DNA of 64,000 nucleotides from Candidatus Melainabacteria bacterium (GCA_027451745.1 DAIDIP010000014.1:39735-103734), one strand, 5' to 3'; counted from the first letter of the stretch, positions 1 to 9,482 are shown. Translations and numbers: made by a program. Notes: a model not told the origin generated them from the sequence alone.

Positions 1-18
1 CATGACATCATGATAACA

Positions 19-1509
19 TCAGCTTTGATTTGGGACAGGAGACTTTGTTGAGCGCCTAGTGTTCTGTAAGTCTTTTTGCCAGTCGGGAATTATTAGATTA
101 AAGGCCTCTTTGATGAATTCTACTTCGCTAATTTTGATTTTGTTAGCATTTTCTTTGCCGTTGGTAGAATTGGCTTTGCGACGAGTTTTTGGTGCTATTA
201 CTTGACGAAAGCCTAGTTTAGTTGCTTCTTTTATTATTTTTTCGGACTCGGAGACCTGTCTTATTTCGCCAGTTAAGCCTACTTCGCCAATGGTGACTAG
301 ATTAGCGGGTAGCGCTCGATCTAAAAGTGAGGTAGCTATGGCTAAGGCTACACCTAAGTCACCGGAGGGATGATTGAAGTCTAGTCCGCCTACTACATTT
401 ATATAAACGTCGCGAGTAGCTAAAGTTAGTCCGACTTTTTTTTCTAATACAGCAATTATTTGCAATAAGCGACTGTAATCCCAGCCATTAGCTACTCTAC
501 GAGGATTTGAATACACACTTGTGCCAACTAATGCTTGCACTTCTAAAAACAATACTTGGTTGCCTTCACTATAGGCGATAATCGCTGTGCCTGGACTTAG
601 TTCTTGTTCGCTACTTACTTTATCCATGTGGTCGGCAAGGAAAAATGCGCCGGCATGATTGATCTCATTTAAACCAGCACCTTCCATAGAAAAAATTGCT
701 ATTTCATTTGTTGTGCCAAAGCGATTTTTGATAGCACGCAAAATTCTAAGTTGTTTTGCTTTGTCTCCTTCAAATTGCAAAACTACATCTACCATGTGTT
801 CTAAAACTTTAGGTCCAGCAATTACACCTTCTTTGTTTATATGACCAACAATAATTACGGGTATATTTGCTGCTCGAGCAATACTGATTATTTCTTCTGC
901 TGTTTGGCGAACTTGACTGATAGAGCCAGGAGTTGAGGTGATGTCGGGATGATAAATAGTTTGGATGCTATCAACAATTACTAAATTGGGTTTTTTTGTA
1001 TTGATATGCTCACAAATAGTTAAAACATCTTGCTGGGTGTCGATGTACAAATTTTCGCCAACAATACCCAGTCGAGATGCCCTCAAGCTTACTTGTGAGG
1101 CCGATTCTTCTGCACTTATATAAACGATCTCATGTTTTGTTTCCAGAGACTTAGCTACTTGTAGAAGTAAAGTAGACTTGCCTATGCCTGGTTCTCCAGC
1201 TAACAAAATGACTGAGCCTGGCACAATGCCTCCTCCTAAAACTTCGTCTAAAGAAGATATGCCTGTTGCAAGACGCTCGTAATTTTCTTTTTTTATTTCT
1301 TTTAGGGCGACAGGACTATCAAAACTGTTCACACCACCCTGTATACTACTACGTATGAGAGCGCGCTCATTGTTTTTGCTAGAGGATATATCGCGAATGA
1401 CTTCTTCTGACATCGAGTTCCAGCTGCCACATTCAGTACAGCGTCCTAAAAATGCGGCTGCTTGAAAGCCACATTCCTGACATATCCATTTTGACTTTAG
1501 TTTTGCCAT
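19..1509 (-). CDS. radA: DNA repair protein RadA (branch-migration helicase)
   Basis: RadA is a RecA-like ATPase that processes recombination intermediates during DNA repair in the cytoplasm. The 496-residue protein has the full family layout: a four-cysteine zinc finger at the N-terminus (C10, C13, C24, C27), a Walker A motif GEPGIGKST at residues 105-113, the RadA-specific KNRFG motif near residue 260, and a C-terminal Lon-protease-like domain. The length is normal for the family. The ATG at 1507-1509 lies just upstream of the zinc finger, so the start is secure. It diverges from lgt with 42 bases between the starts, so the two promoters must overlap or lie very close. Nothing looks damaged. 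Identification is from motifs and is very secure. Confidence 0.97.
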   Translation of the reverse strand: MAKLKSKWICQECGFQAAAFLGRCTECGSWNSMSEEVIRDISSSKNNERALIRSSIQGGVNSFDSPVALKEIKKENYERLATGISSLDEVLGGGIVPGSVILLAGEPGIGKSTLLLQVAKSLETKHEIVYISAEESASQVSLRASRLGIVGENLYIDTQQDVLTICEHINTKKPNLVIVDSIQTIYHPDITSTPGSISQVRQTAEEIISIARAANIPVIIVGHINKEGVIAGPKVLEHMVDVVLQFEGDKAKQLRILRAIKNRFGTTNEIAIFSMEGAGLNEINHAGAFFLADHMDKVSSEQELSPGTAIIAYSEGNQVLFLEVQALVGTSVYSNPRRVANGWDYSRLLQIIAVLEKKVGLTLATRDVYINVVGGLDFNHPSGDLGVALAIATSLLDRALPANLVTIGEVGLTGEIRQVSESEKIIKEATKLGFRQVIAPKTRRKANSTNGKENANKIKISEVEFIKEAFNLIIPDWQKDLQNTRRSTKSPVPNQS

Positions 1510-1551
1510 AATATCTTGATATTATCTGATAATTGGATTTAGAAAGCAAAG

Positions 1552-2355
1552 ATGACCTTTTATTCTCCTGGGCAAATATTTTTACATATAGGACCGATAA
1601 GTATTCGCTATTACGGTCTTATGTATCTACTTGCTTTTATTTTGGCAAGCTTTGTTATAAAGAAGCTAAGCTTACGCTATAAATTTGACCCAGACCTCCT
1701 TATTAATTGCGCATTAGTATGTTTTCTTAGTGGCATATTTGGTGCCAGGCTATATTTTGTTTTATTGAGCTGGCCATACTTTGCTAGTCATTTAACTGAA
1801 ATTTTTGCTGTTTGGCAAGGAGGATTATCAATCCATGGCGGTCTTTTAGGAGCTCTATTAATCGGTATTTGGTATGTTAAGAAAAAGAATTTGCCCATAA
1901 TGCGAACAGCTGACATATTAGCTACGGTTGTGCCATTAGGACAAGCAATAGGACGCTGGGGCAACTTTTTTAATTGTGAACTCTTTGGTTTGCCAGTAGA
2001 TGCAAGTTTTCTTTTTAAACAGTATATTCCTCCAAATTTGAGACCGCCGCAATTTGCCTCTTGTGAATTTTTTCACCCCACATTCTTCTACGAATCGGTT
2101 TGGGACTTAGTTCTATTTTTAGGATTATATTTTCTGATTTTGCCTAAATTTAATCGAATTCCCGGTGTAACGCTGTTTGTATATATGATTGGTTATTCAT
2201 TAGGTAGAATTTTAATTGAACCAATTAGGCTTGATAGCATCATGTTTGGAGCAACAAAAATCCCGTTAGTTGCTAGTTGGATATTTTTATTACTATCGTT
2301 AGTTGCAATGGCAATTGTATATTTAAGAGATAAGAAAAGTGCTAACAGCAAATAA
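1552..2355 (+). CDS. lgt: Prolipoprotein diacylglyceryl transferase Lgt
   Basis: Lgt is the membrane enzyme that moves diacylglycerol from phosphatidylglycerol to the lipobox cysteine of prolipoproteins, the first step of lipoprotein maturation. The 267-residue protein is polytopic. It carries the Lgt signature GRWGNFFNCE at residues 134-143, the conserved SIHGG segment with H95, an HPTFFYES segment at 175-182 and GRILIEPIR at 218-226; these match the catalytic His and Arg regions of the E. coli enzyme. Length is typical. The gene diverges from radA. Lipoprotein substrates are expected in the window: the parvulin lipoprotein at 22676 has a clear lipobox. No strong ribosome binding site is visible before the ATG. 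Confidence 0.97.
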   Translation: MTFYSPGQIFLHIGPISIRYYGLMYLLAFILASFVIKKLSLRYKFDPDLLINCALVCFLSGIFGARLYFVLLSWPYFASHLTEIFAVWQGGLSIHGGLLGALLIGIWYVKKKNLPIMRTADILATVVPLGQAIGRWGNFFNCELFGLPVDASFLFKQYIPPNLRPPQFASCEFFHPTFFYESVWDLVLFLGLYFLILPKFNRIPGVTLFVYMIGYSLGRILIEPIRLDSIMFGATKIPLVASWIFLLLSLVAMAIVYLRDKKSANSK

Positions 2356-2380
2356 GAGTGAGAGTAAAGACCATGAAAAT

Positions 2381-2409
2381 TTGCCTGAGCATTGTTTCGT
2401 AGCTATACT
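2381..2409 (+). promoter_or_regulatory. Sigma-70-type promoter upstream of the membrane protein gene at 2452
   Basis: A -35 box TTGCCT (2381-2386) and a -10 box TATACT (2404-2409) are separated by exactly 17 bases. Five of six positions fit consensus in each box. The predicted transcription start is near 2416, about 36 bases before the start codon. Read from sequence only. Confidence 0.6.
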
Positions 2410-2425
2410 TAACCGAATTGGGTAA

Positions 2426-2440
2426 AACTGACTGTCAGTT
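2426..2440. promoter_or_regulatory. Perfect inverted repeat just after the predicted transcription start (possible operator)
   Basis: AACTGAC-T-GTCAGTT is a perfect 7+7 inverted repeat with a one-base centre. It lies between the predicted transcription start (~2416) and the ribosome binding site (2442-2445). A dimeric repressor bound here would block transcription; a single-base loop is too small for a good RNA hairpin. The function is inferred. Confidence 0.4.
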
Positions 2441-2451
2441 CGAGGATGATT

Positions 2452-3228
2452 ATGAATACTGTTGTATCAAAGTTGAGTGTACGGGCAGCACTTAGTGGTT
2501 CTATTTCATTTTTGGCAGACTTTCTCAAACAACATTGGCTAATTGTAGTCTTGTATGTGGTTGTTGCTTCAGCAGGCGGATTTGTACTTAAAGACACAGA
2601 TTATCTTTGGGAGTTGCCTGGAGAGAAGCTTGCTCAATTATCATTGCTTAGTATTGTGAGTGCTTTCCTGGCATTCCTGATGCCCTATTACGGTATCAGC
2701 ATGGCTGTAGGCAAGCTTGATCCAACGGCAAAAGCTTTTAGTAAAGGGTTATGGAAGTCCCTATGGCAATTGTTTTGCGTAAGTCTTTTGATGGCAATTA
2801 TTGGTACCCCGCTTTTGATTCTGTTTCTTATTCCCGGTATTTGGTGGTTTATAAAATCTAGTGTTTCATGCGTAAATCTGTTGAGTACAGATGACGGACC
2901 AATAGCTAGCATTAAGAAAAGCCATGAATTGATGAACAATAGATTTTGGCAATGTTTTGGATTCCTCTTTTTAACTGGACTGATAGTTTTTATCGTCAAT
3001 ATGATAATTACCGGTTCAGTTGGTTTGTGTTTATTTGTGGGTGGATTATTGCACTCAGCTTTTGATGCAGACACAGGTATAAACAAAATAGCAAATGTAT
3101 TCCGTACTATAGGTGCTGTAATTTCTATATTTACGGCAATTATTTTTTATTACATTCAAGCATGGCTTTATGTGTATTTAAAGAATAATCCTATCGGGCA
3201 AAATATCTCGATTGATACTTCTGCCTAA
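2452..3228 (+). CDS. Polytopic membrane protein of unknown function
   Basis: This 258-residue protein has about five or six hydrophobic segments and no enzymatic motif I recognise. The middle stretch (PGIWWFIKSSVSCVNLL followed by a serine/histidine helix, SIKKSHELMNNRFW) resembles the conserved region of integral membrane families such as DUF975 or the glycerophosphodiesterase membrane domain; this is a resemblance, not an assignment. I chose the ATG at 2452 over the in-frame ATG at 2446 because GAGG at 2442-2445 sits six bases before it, while the earlier ATG directly abuts that site. The gene has its own well-formed promoter and an operator-like palindrome, so regulated expression is likely. 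It converges with the large TPR gene. Confidence 0.8.
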   Translation: MNTVVSKLSVRAALSGSISFLADFLKQHWLIVVLYVVVASAGGFVLKDTDYLWELPGEKLAQLSLLSIVSAFLAFLMPYYGISMAVGKLDPTAKAFSKGLWKSLWQLFCVSLLMAIIGTPLLILFLIPGIWWFIKSSVSCVNLLSTDDGPIASIKKSHELMNNRFWQCFGFLFLTGLIVFIVNMIITGSVGLCLFVGGLLHSAFDADTGINKIANVFRTIGAVISIFTAIIFYYIQAWLYVYLKNNPIGQNISIDTSA

Positions 3229-3251
3229 GAAGAATGTTGCTGAGCAAGATA

Positions 3252-5900
3252 TTAGTGTCCCAGGGCTTTTAGTCTGGCTCTGGCATCGGCAACTGATTGT
3301 CCGTTGGGAGACATTTTTAGATACTTTTGGTATTCGCTTACCGCTAAAGGCACTTGTTTATTAGTGTCGTATATAGTGGCAAGATAATAATGAGCATCAG
3401 CTAAATTTGGATTTAATTGCAATGCGCGTTTGTACTCGGACATTGCTCGAGGCAGATTATTATTGCCTTGATATGCTGTGCCAAGGTTCAAATGCGTATT
3501 AGCATCGTCATCTATTTTTAAAGCGGCTTCGTAGTCGGCGATGGCGCCATTTAGGTCATATTTGCCAGCGCTGTCAGCAATAGTTTGTTTTTTAATGGCT
3601 GATTCAATAAGTGGGGCTGCTTGGGCTTGATTGGCTTGTTGAAGGGCTTGTTTGAAGCTTGGTTCTTGCGGATTTAAAGAAATGGCTTTTTTGTAATTAG
3701 CTATAGCTTCAGTTAAATCGTTCTTTTGAGCGTAACAAGTCCCAATGCCATAATAGTATGATGCTTCATTAGGCTGACTGGCGATGGCTTTTTTATATAA
3801 TTCAAGCGCATCATCTAATTTATTTTCTTGTTGTAGTTTAATTGCTTGATCGTAGGAAGAGCCTGCTTCATTTATTTGTGTTTGTTCATGAGCAGTAAGA
3901 ATTTTTTGTGTGGCGTTAGGATTCGCTCTTAAAGCTGCTATACGAGCCTTAGCATCATTGACATAGGTGCCACGAGGAGCAGCACCAATATAGCGGATGT
4001 AGTCTTGGACGGCTTTACTGCCTTGCCCAGCATTTTCATCCAACAGGGCGATGAAATACAAATTGTCTGCCTCGCCTTTACTGTCAAGAGAATAAGCTTT
4101 GTTGAATGAATCCAGGGCTTTGGCAAAATTTCCTTCTGCCTGGTAGGCGCTGGCAAGATTGGTCCAGCCGTGGGCATAATCAGGGTTTATAGCTAGCGCC
4201 TGCTCATATAAAGGAATAGCACCGCTTATGTCTCCAGCAGTATGTTTTTTTACTGCCTCATCCATAATTGGTGCTGCTTTTAATTGTTTGGCTGCCAAAT
4301 ATACTTTTTTGTAGTCCGGATTTTTTGGAGACAAAGAAAGAGCTTTTTCATAGGAAGAAATAGCATTGTCTATATCGCCTTTAGCTTGATAGGCAGTTCC
4401 TAAAGCATATGGATAAGCTGATTCAGATGGAGCTTCGCTTATTGCTTTTTGATAAAGAGTAATAGCTTGATCTAGATTATTATTTTGTTGTGCTTGTACG
4501 GCTTGGTTATAGTCATCTTGAGCTTGGGCTGCTGTTTTCATCTCATTAGCTGTTCTCAATTGTTGCACAGCAGTAATGTCAACACTTAAAGCCTTGATGC
4601 GATCCTTGGCAGCAGCAGCATATTGACCAGTAGGTGCTTGAGCTAAATATTTCTTGTAATTAGCAAGAGCGAGAGCGCCTTGTTTGTAATTTTCATTTAT
4701 AGTGCCGATGAGATAAAGATCGCCTACTTCATTTTTATTATCTAAGTCGTAACCTTTTTGATAGGCTGCTTGTGCATCTTTAAATTGATCTGATTGCTGA
4801 TAGGCAGTGCCTAGGTTTGTCCAAAGGCGGGCATTTTGTGGGGACAATAAACAAGCTTCTCTATAGAGGCTAATGGCAGAAGTTATGTCACCAGAGGTTT
4901 GTTTTTGTACAGCTTGATCTAATAAAGCATCAGCTTTTATATCATTGGCTGCTTTAAGAGCATTGGCAAAGTCTTTGTTTTTAGGATCTAAATTACTGGC
5001 TTGTTGATACCAAGTAATGGCTTGGTCTATATCGTTTTTTTGTTGGTATAGAGTTCCTAATCCATAGGCATAACTTGACTCTTTTGGTTGTAAATTAATT
5101 GCTTGTTGATAAAGAGGTATTGCATCATCAAATTTTTGTTGCTGTTGTAATTGCACAGCTTGTTGATAAGCTTTGGCCGCATCTTGAATCTGAGCTAATT
5201 CGGCTTCTGATTTTATTTTTACTGTGGCTGTAATATCCTTAGACAAGGCATTAAGACGGGCTGCGGCGTTATTTGCATAAGGACCATTAGGAGCCTCACT
5301 TAAATATTGCTTGTAGCCGTAAAGAGCATCAGTACCATGTCCATCGTTATCGTCTATCGTAGCAATTAAGTATAAATCGCCTAGTTGATTCTTTCTATCA
5401 AGCTTAAGAGCTTTGGCATAATCAGCTTTTGCTTTAGGATAATTTTGTCTGGCATATTCAGCCGTTGCCATATTGAACCAAACATCAGTATTGTTTGGAC
5501 ACATATCTAAAGCTTGCTGATAAAGATCAATTGCTTTAGCATAGTTTTTGTTTTTATGTTCCTGTACGGCTTGATCAATAATTGGTTTTGCTTTTAGATC
5601 GAAAGCACTATTAAGAGCTTTTTTGTATTGATCATTGTCTGAATCATAAGCTAAAGCATTGTGATAAGCATCAATAGCGGCATCTAGATCGCCTTTGGCT
5701 TGATAAGTGGCACCGATGTCAAAATAAGCAGTAGCATTCTTTGGATTTATATCAAGCAATTGTTTGTATTTTTGCAAGGCCTCATCGTATTTGCCTTGTT
5801 TGAATAAATCATCGCCCGTACTGGAAATATCTTTTAATTGTTTGTCTTGATTTTGAGCTGAAGCTGTTTGCAGTCCTTGCTTAGCATTGGCATTGTTAGG
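3252..5900 (-). repeat. Coding super-repeat of about 655 bases within the large TPR gene
   Basis: Blocks of roughly 655 bases, each encoding several TPRs plus a less TPR-like linker (DLYLI...YKQYL..AP.G.YA), recur about three times plus a partial copy at the 3' end. Landmarks lie at about 5381, 4724 and 4067. The copies have diverged, so this is an old duplication rather than an assembly artefact. Outer boundaries are approximate. Confidence 0.7.
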
Positions 5901-7058
5901 ATCTATTTGTAATGCTTGTTGGTAGCGTGCTACAGCATTAGCAAAGTCTCCTTTAGCTTGGTAAGCTGTGCCAAGATTTACTAGAATATTGGCATTATTC
6001 GGATCTAATTGCAGAGCTAAGTTGTATTCATCGAGCGCTTGATCATAAAGCTGGCGGCTTTGCAAATCAACGCCTGCATTTATATGTTTAATGCTCTTAG
6101 CTTTTTTCTCTGCAATTGGTAGAGCATCAAGTAATTGTTTAGCAGTGTTGCCAGCAGGTGAATTTTTTGCTTGCGCTAATTTAATTGCTTGAAGAAGCTC
6201 TTGTCTTGCTTGGCCAAAGTCTCCTCTAAATTGTAATGCTTGTGCTAAACCAACATGATTTTCTGGAGCTAAAGGATCAGCTTTCAGGGCTGCTTCCCAG
6301 CCAGCATAAAGGGAATCTTGGACGTCTGTATCATCCGGTTTAAAGGCAATAGCTTTGTTATAAGCTTCAATTGCATCAGCTATATCGTTTTTAGCTTGAT
6401 ATGATTGACCGAGCTTAACTTCTACATCAGCATCGTCTTGAGTCAACGCAGCAATTTTGAATTCATTTATTGCTTTATCAGGATCGTCTTGGATGCGATA
6501 AAGATCCCCGAGTACCAAATGTAAGTTACGATCATCTTTTATTTTGAGGGCTGCAGAATATTCAACTATGGCACCGATCATATCGCCAGAATGACGGGCT
6601 TCGTCGCCCAGCTGGACCCGATCAGCAAAAGATTTCGGGTTTTTACCCATCATAGAAATAATGCCAGCCAAATTGGATTGGGTAGTAGTATTGCTGGGGT
6701 TGAGATAAATCGCTTGATGGAATTCTTTAATGGCTGCTTTTGGATTGTTTTTCAATTGCAGACCATTATTGTTGTGAGCGATAGCTAAATTGTCGCGAGC
6801 GAGCTGATAATTTGGATCTAGTTTTAAGGCTTGTTCAAACTTTTGCATTGCCAGGGTAACATTGCCGGCATTTAGTGCTACTACCCCTTCGTTATTGAGT
6901 GCAATTACTTGATTGCTATCAGCTTGAGCCGGAAATGTATATAGAAAAAAACTTTGGCTGAGCAATAATGCTGATAACGAAACAAGAGGCAAAACTTTAT
7001 TGGGGAAATTTTTGTATAAATATTTGCTGGTTTTCAAGCTGTTGGAGGCTGTTGTCAT
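3252..7058 (-). CDS. Large exported TPR-repeat protein with ~218-residue super-repeat
   Basis: The 1268-residue protein begins with a basic stretch and a hydrophobic segment (about residues 20-47, ending FPAQA), a probable signal peptide or anchor, so the rest is likely periplasmic or surface-exposed. Almost all of it is tetratricopeptide repeats (for example NLGTAYQAKGDFANAV and LGTAYQAKGDIDNAI), a fold used for protein-protein binding. The C-terminal half has a higher-order period: the segment GDLYLI-Y.YL-AP.G.Y recurs at about residues 561, 780 and 998, so blocks of about 218 residues were duplicated whole. No enzyme domain is visible. It is not in an evident operon; 278 bases separate it from hpf. 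The specific role is unknown, with a scaffold or envelope assembly function inferred from TPR content. Confidence 0.88.
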   Translation of the reverse strand: MTTASNSLKTSKYLYKNFPNKVLPLVSLSALLLSQSFFLYTFPAQADSNQVIALNNEGVVALNAGNVTLAMQKFEQALKLDPNYQLARDNLAIAHNNNGLQLKNNPKAAIKEFHQAIYLNPSNTTTQSNLAGIISMMGKNPKSFADRVQLGDEARHSGDMIGAIVEYSAALKIKDDRNLHLVLGDLYRIQDDPDKAINEFKIAALTQDDADVEVKLGQSYQAKNDIADAIEAYNKAIAFKPDDTDVQDSLYAGWEAALKADPLAPENHVGLAQALQFRGDFGQARQELLQAIKLAQAKNSPAGNTAKQLLDALPIAEKKAKSIKHINAGVDLQSRQLYDQALDEYNLALQLDPNNANILVNLGTAYQAKGDFANAVARYQQALQIDPNNANAKQGLQTASAQNQDKQLKDISSTGDDLFKQGKYDEALQKYKQLLDINPKNATAYFDIGATYQAKGDLDAAIDAYHNALAYDSDNDQYKKALNSAFDLKAKPIIDQAVQEHKNKNYAKAIDLYQQALDMCPNNTDVWFNMATAEYARQNYPKAKADYAKALKLDRKNQLGDLYLIATIDDNDGHGTDALYGYKQYLSEAPNGPYANNAAARLNALSKDITATVKIKSEAELAQIQDAAKAYQQAVQLQQQQKFDDAIPLYQQAINLQPKESSYAYGLGTLYQQKNDIDQAITWYQQASNLDPKNKDFANALKAANDIKADALLDQAVQKQTSGDITSAISLYREACLLSPQNARLWTNLGTAYQQSDQFKDAQAAYQKGYDLDNKNEVGDLYLIGTINENYKQGALALANYKKYLAQAPTGQYAAAAKDRIKALSVDITAVQQLRTANEMKTAAQAQDDYNQAVQAQQNNNLDQAITLYQKAISEAPSESAYPYALGTAYQAKGDIDNAISSYEKALSLSPKNPDYKKVYLAAKQLKAAPIMDEAVKKHTAGDISGAIPLYEQALAINPDYAHGWTNLASAYQAEGNFAKALDSFNKAYSLDSKGEADNLYFIALLDENAGQGSKAVQDYIRYIGAAPRGTYVNDAKARIAALRANPNATQKILTAHEQTQINEAGSSYDQAIKLQQENKLDDALELYKKAIASQPNEASYYYGIGTCYAQKNDLTEAIANYKKAISLNPQEPSFKQALQQANQAQAAPLIESAIKKQTIADSAGKYDLNGAIADYEAALKIDDDANTHLNLGTAYQGNNNLPRAMSEYKRALQLNPNLADAHYYLATIYDTNKQVPLAVSEYQKYLKMSPNGQSVADARARLKALGH

Positions 7059-7336
7059 CTTAGTAATTTATTTGATGTAAACTCGGGTTTTGTTATTTGA
7101 CTACTGCAAGAATTTTAAACAGACAGAGCACTTTGTTACAGCTACACTTTAATACTGCAACAAAGTCTTAAGAATACTGTTCTTATAGCAAGAAAGCTAT
7201 TTTATTTCGGCAATATTACAGTTTATCGATCTTGCCAAGTCAACGACTACTTCATAATAGGCGAATTGAGAAGTCCATGATTTGTTCATTGACTATCAAT
7301 GTCGATTGTGTTGCTATGAATAGCTACAGGTTGTGA

Positions 7337-7903
7337 TTAAATTTCTGGTTCGATAAGACCATAATTGCCATCACGCCGGTGATAAATGGTATTTACCTGG
7401 CTAGTATCTGAATTAATGAACATAAAAAAGTCATGGCCTAATAAATCCATTTGTTTGCATGCTTCTTCTGCAGGCATTGGCTTTAAGGTAAAGCGTTTTG
7501 AGCGCACAATTTTTGGCAGATGATTTTCGTCTTTAGACTGACCTATGTCATAGTCTAGTTCGGACAATTCGACTGCGCCGTTTCTATTTTTTGTTTTTGT
7601 ACCTTTATGGTAATAGCGTGTTTTGTATTTTCTCAATTGTCGCTCTATTTTATCGGCGACTAAATCTATAGATGCATACATATTTTCAGTAGATTCTTCT
7701 CCTCGAATTACTGAGCCATTTAGTTTGATTGTTATTTCTGCTGTCTGATTTTGTGCCACAGAGGGGTTCTTGGCTACAGTAAGCAAAGCTGTAGCTACTA
7801 AAACATGATCAAAATGCTTTTGCGATCTTTGCAGCTTATCAACTAAATAATCTTTGAGAGCCGGTGTAAGATCTACATTGCGACCAGTTACCGTTACTTG
7901 CAT
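7337..7903 (-). CDS. hpf: Ribosome hibernation promoting factor, long form
   Basis: Long HPF binds the 30S subunit near the decoding site and dimerises 70S ribosomes into inactive 100S particles in stress or stationary phase. The protein (188 residues from this start) has an N-terminal S30AE/YfiA domain (MQVTVTGRNVDLTPALKDYL, about residues 1-100), a charged linker, and the C-terminal dimerisation domain (KRFTLKPMPAEEACKQMDLLGHDFFMFIN, ending IYHRRDGNYGLIEP). Long HPF of this type is typical of Cyanobacteria and Firmicutes. I chose the ATG at 7901-7903 rather than the longer frame to 7933 because GGAGG lies nine bases upstream and the family starts at this methionine. It is monocistronic, with about 247 bases of upstream non-coding DNA containing a 16-base perfect palindrome at 8099-8114. 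Confidence 0.95.
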   Translation of the reverse strand: MQVTVTGRNVDLTPALKDYLVDKLQRSQKHFDHVLVATALLTVAKNPSVAQNQTAEITIKLNGSVIRGEESTENMYASIDLVADKIERQLRKYKTRYYHKGTKTKNRNGAVELSELDYDIGQSKDENHLPKIVRSKRFTLKPMPAEEACKQMDLLGHDFFMFINSDTSQVNTIYHRRDGNYGLIEPEI

Positions 7904-8098
7904 AGGCAGGTACCTCCAGGGTTGAAAAGACAAAAAAAGCGCGACATAAGAATGTTGTCATGCCATGGCACACCGAATTTACTAGTTTTAAATGAATCAA
8001 ACAAAGTTCCAAGCACCTAAATTGGCCGAAGATAACTTGTTTACATAACTAGTTTACCCCCGAAAGTCCTGCTTGAATCATGCTTTCACAACAGTTTG

Positions 8099-8114
8099 GA
8101 TATAAATTTATATC
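8099..8114. repeat. AT-rich 16-base perfect palindrome upstream of hpf
   Basis: GATATAAATTTATATC is self-complementary and lies about 200 bases upstream of the hpf start. It could be a regulator site or simply AT-rich sequence; nothing decides between these. Confidence 0.25.
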
Positions 8115-8150
8115 TGTTAGAAATGTGAGCTATATAAGTTTTGTTGTTAA

Positions 8151-9482
8151 TTATTTAAGGGTGCCAGAGGCAAGCAAAATAATTTGGGCGGCATCTAAAT
8201 AAGAAAGAGGTGGGGCTTCTTTTGAGGTCTCGGCGGCAAAAGCTGGTTGTGCAAAGAGCTGCCGAGCCTGTTTGCTTGTTTTTGCTACCAAAGCTTGGCC
8301 GGAATGGTTGTGTTTATTTTGACCTTGGGAGTCAACAATACGAGCGACAATATCAATGGCTTCTTTGGAGGAAATCGATTCGCTTAAAAGTGGATCGATT
8401 TCTGCTAACTGACTATTTAAACTTATAATTCCGGCACTAGATAAAACAGCAAATGCCGTGTTTTCGTCCTGCTGAATACCGCTATTGGGATAAAACTGAT
8501 GTACCAATATTTGATAAAACTGGCCACGGTTAATGCTACTGCTTGGATCTGTTCCTGTTGGCAAGTGCATTTTGCCGCTCTTAGTTAAGGCTTTAAAGGC
8601 TACTAAGCGCAGGCGTCCATCGGCTGGAAAAAAGTCTGGATAATGAGCAAGAGCGCTCAATTGGTCTGTGGTTATTTGTTGATTAGGATATAAACTTGCT
8701 GAAGTGGCAGCGCCATTTTTGCAAGCTAATAAAAACTGGCTGACAGATTGTGCATTTGTGCCCATACCATCACCGATAATGTGAATATCCAAATCTGGTC
8801 TATGACTTAGTTCTCTTATCCGTTTAATGGTATCTAGTGTGTATTGATAAGCATCGTATTTGGCAAAATATTTAGAATTCCAATAACTCATTAAAGCAAT
8901 AGTGGAGAATTGTTCCGCCAGTAAAGCCCAAGGAGTAGTAGCGACAACGGCGGCCTTATTGAGCGGACTATAAACAACTGCTACTAAGGGATAGTTATTG
9001 CCAAGATTTTGTTTTACTTTGTCGCAAAAAACATTAAGTTTCGCCGGACTAAGGTCCTTTTCCATATTAGCTGCTACAGCATCTACTTTTTGTCCATTTT
9101 CATTTGTGAAATTGGCAGCTGATATTACTTTATTAGCATCAGCAGTGGGGTTATCCAATTCATTAAATGACCAGGCAATGACACGCATTTGATAGCGATG
9201 GGCGGCATCTAATAAATGGCTTAAGCCTTGCGGATTGCATATGTCTTGTGTATTAGACCGTGAAGTTTGAATAAATATATTTCGAATACCGTTGGAATAT
9301 AGCTTTAAGCAGTAGGTATCAGCATCGGCTGGGTAATTCCACATATTGACCCAGACGCCAGCTCCATCAGCAATTCCTTTAGCCTGTATATTGGAAGCAT
9401 TTCTGGCAAAAGATTGACAACAAATAAATAAGGCTAAAATAAAGCCTAAACATAGGCTGAATTTTTTTAATGAAATTGACAT
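8151..9482 (-). CDS. Secreted TIM-barrel-like protein with C-terminal SLH-like region
   Basis: The 443-residue protein starts with a clear signal peptide (LGFILALFICCQSFA, cleavage near residue 26). Residues about 40-270 look like a glycoside-hydrolase-like TIM barrel: WVNMWNYPADADTYCLKLYSNGI, then IRNIFIQTS, MRVIAWSFNELD, YPLVAVVYSP, FSTIALMSYWN and LDIHIIGDGMG read as successive beta strands. I cannot identify catalytic acids with confidence, so activity is not claimed. Residues about 300-400 (SINRGQFYQILVHQFYPN; SISSKEAIDIVARIV) resemble degenerate SLH repeats, which anchor proteins to cell-wall polymers in Cyanobacteria and Firmicutes. It diverges from nadE. Likely role: a cell-surface or wall-associated protein, possibly polysaccharide-related (inferred). 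Confidence 0.75.
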   Translation of the reverse strand: MSISLKKFSLCLGFILALFICCQSFARNASNIQAKGIADGAGVWVNMWNYPADADTYCLKLYSNGIRNIFIQTSRSNTQDICNPQGLSHLLDAAHRYQMRVIAWSFNELDNPTADANKVISAANFTNENGQKVDAVAANMEKDLSPAKLNVFCDKVKQNLGNNYPLVAVVYSPLNKAAVVATTPWALLAEQFSTIALMSYWNSKYFAKYDAYQYTLDTIKRIRELSHRPDLDIHIIGDGMGTNAQSVSQFLLACKNGAATSASLYPNQQITTDQLSALAHYPDFFPADGRLRLVAFKALTKSGKMHLPTGTDPSSSINRGQFYQILVHQFYPNSGIQQDENTAFAVLSSAGIISLNSQLAEIDPLLSESISSKEAIDIVARIVDSQGQNKHNHSGQALVAKTSKQARQLFAQPAFAAETSKEAPPLSYLDAAQIILLASGTLK

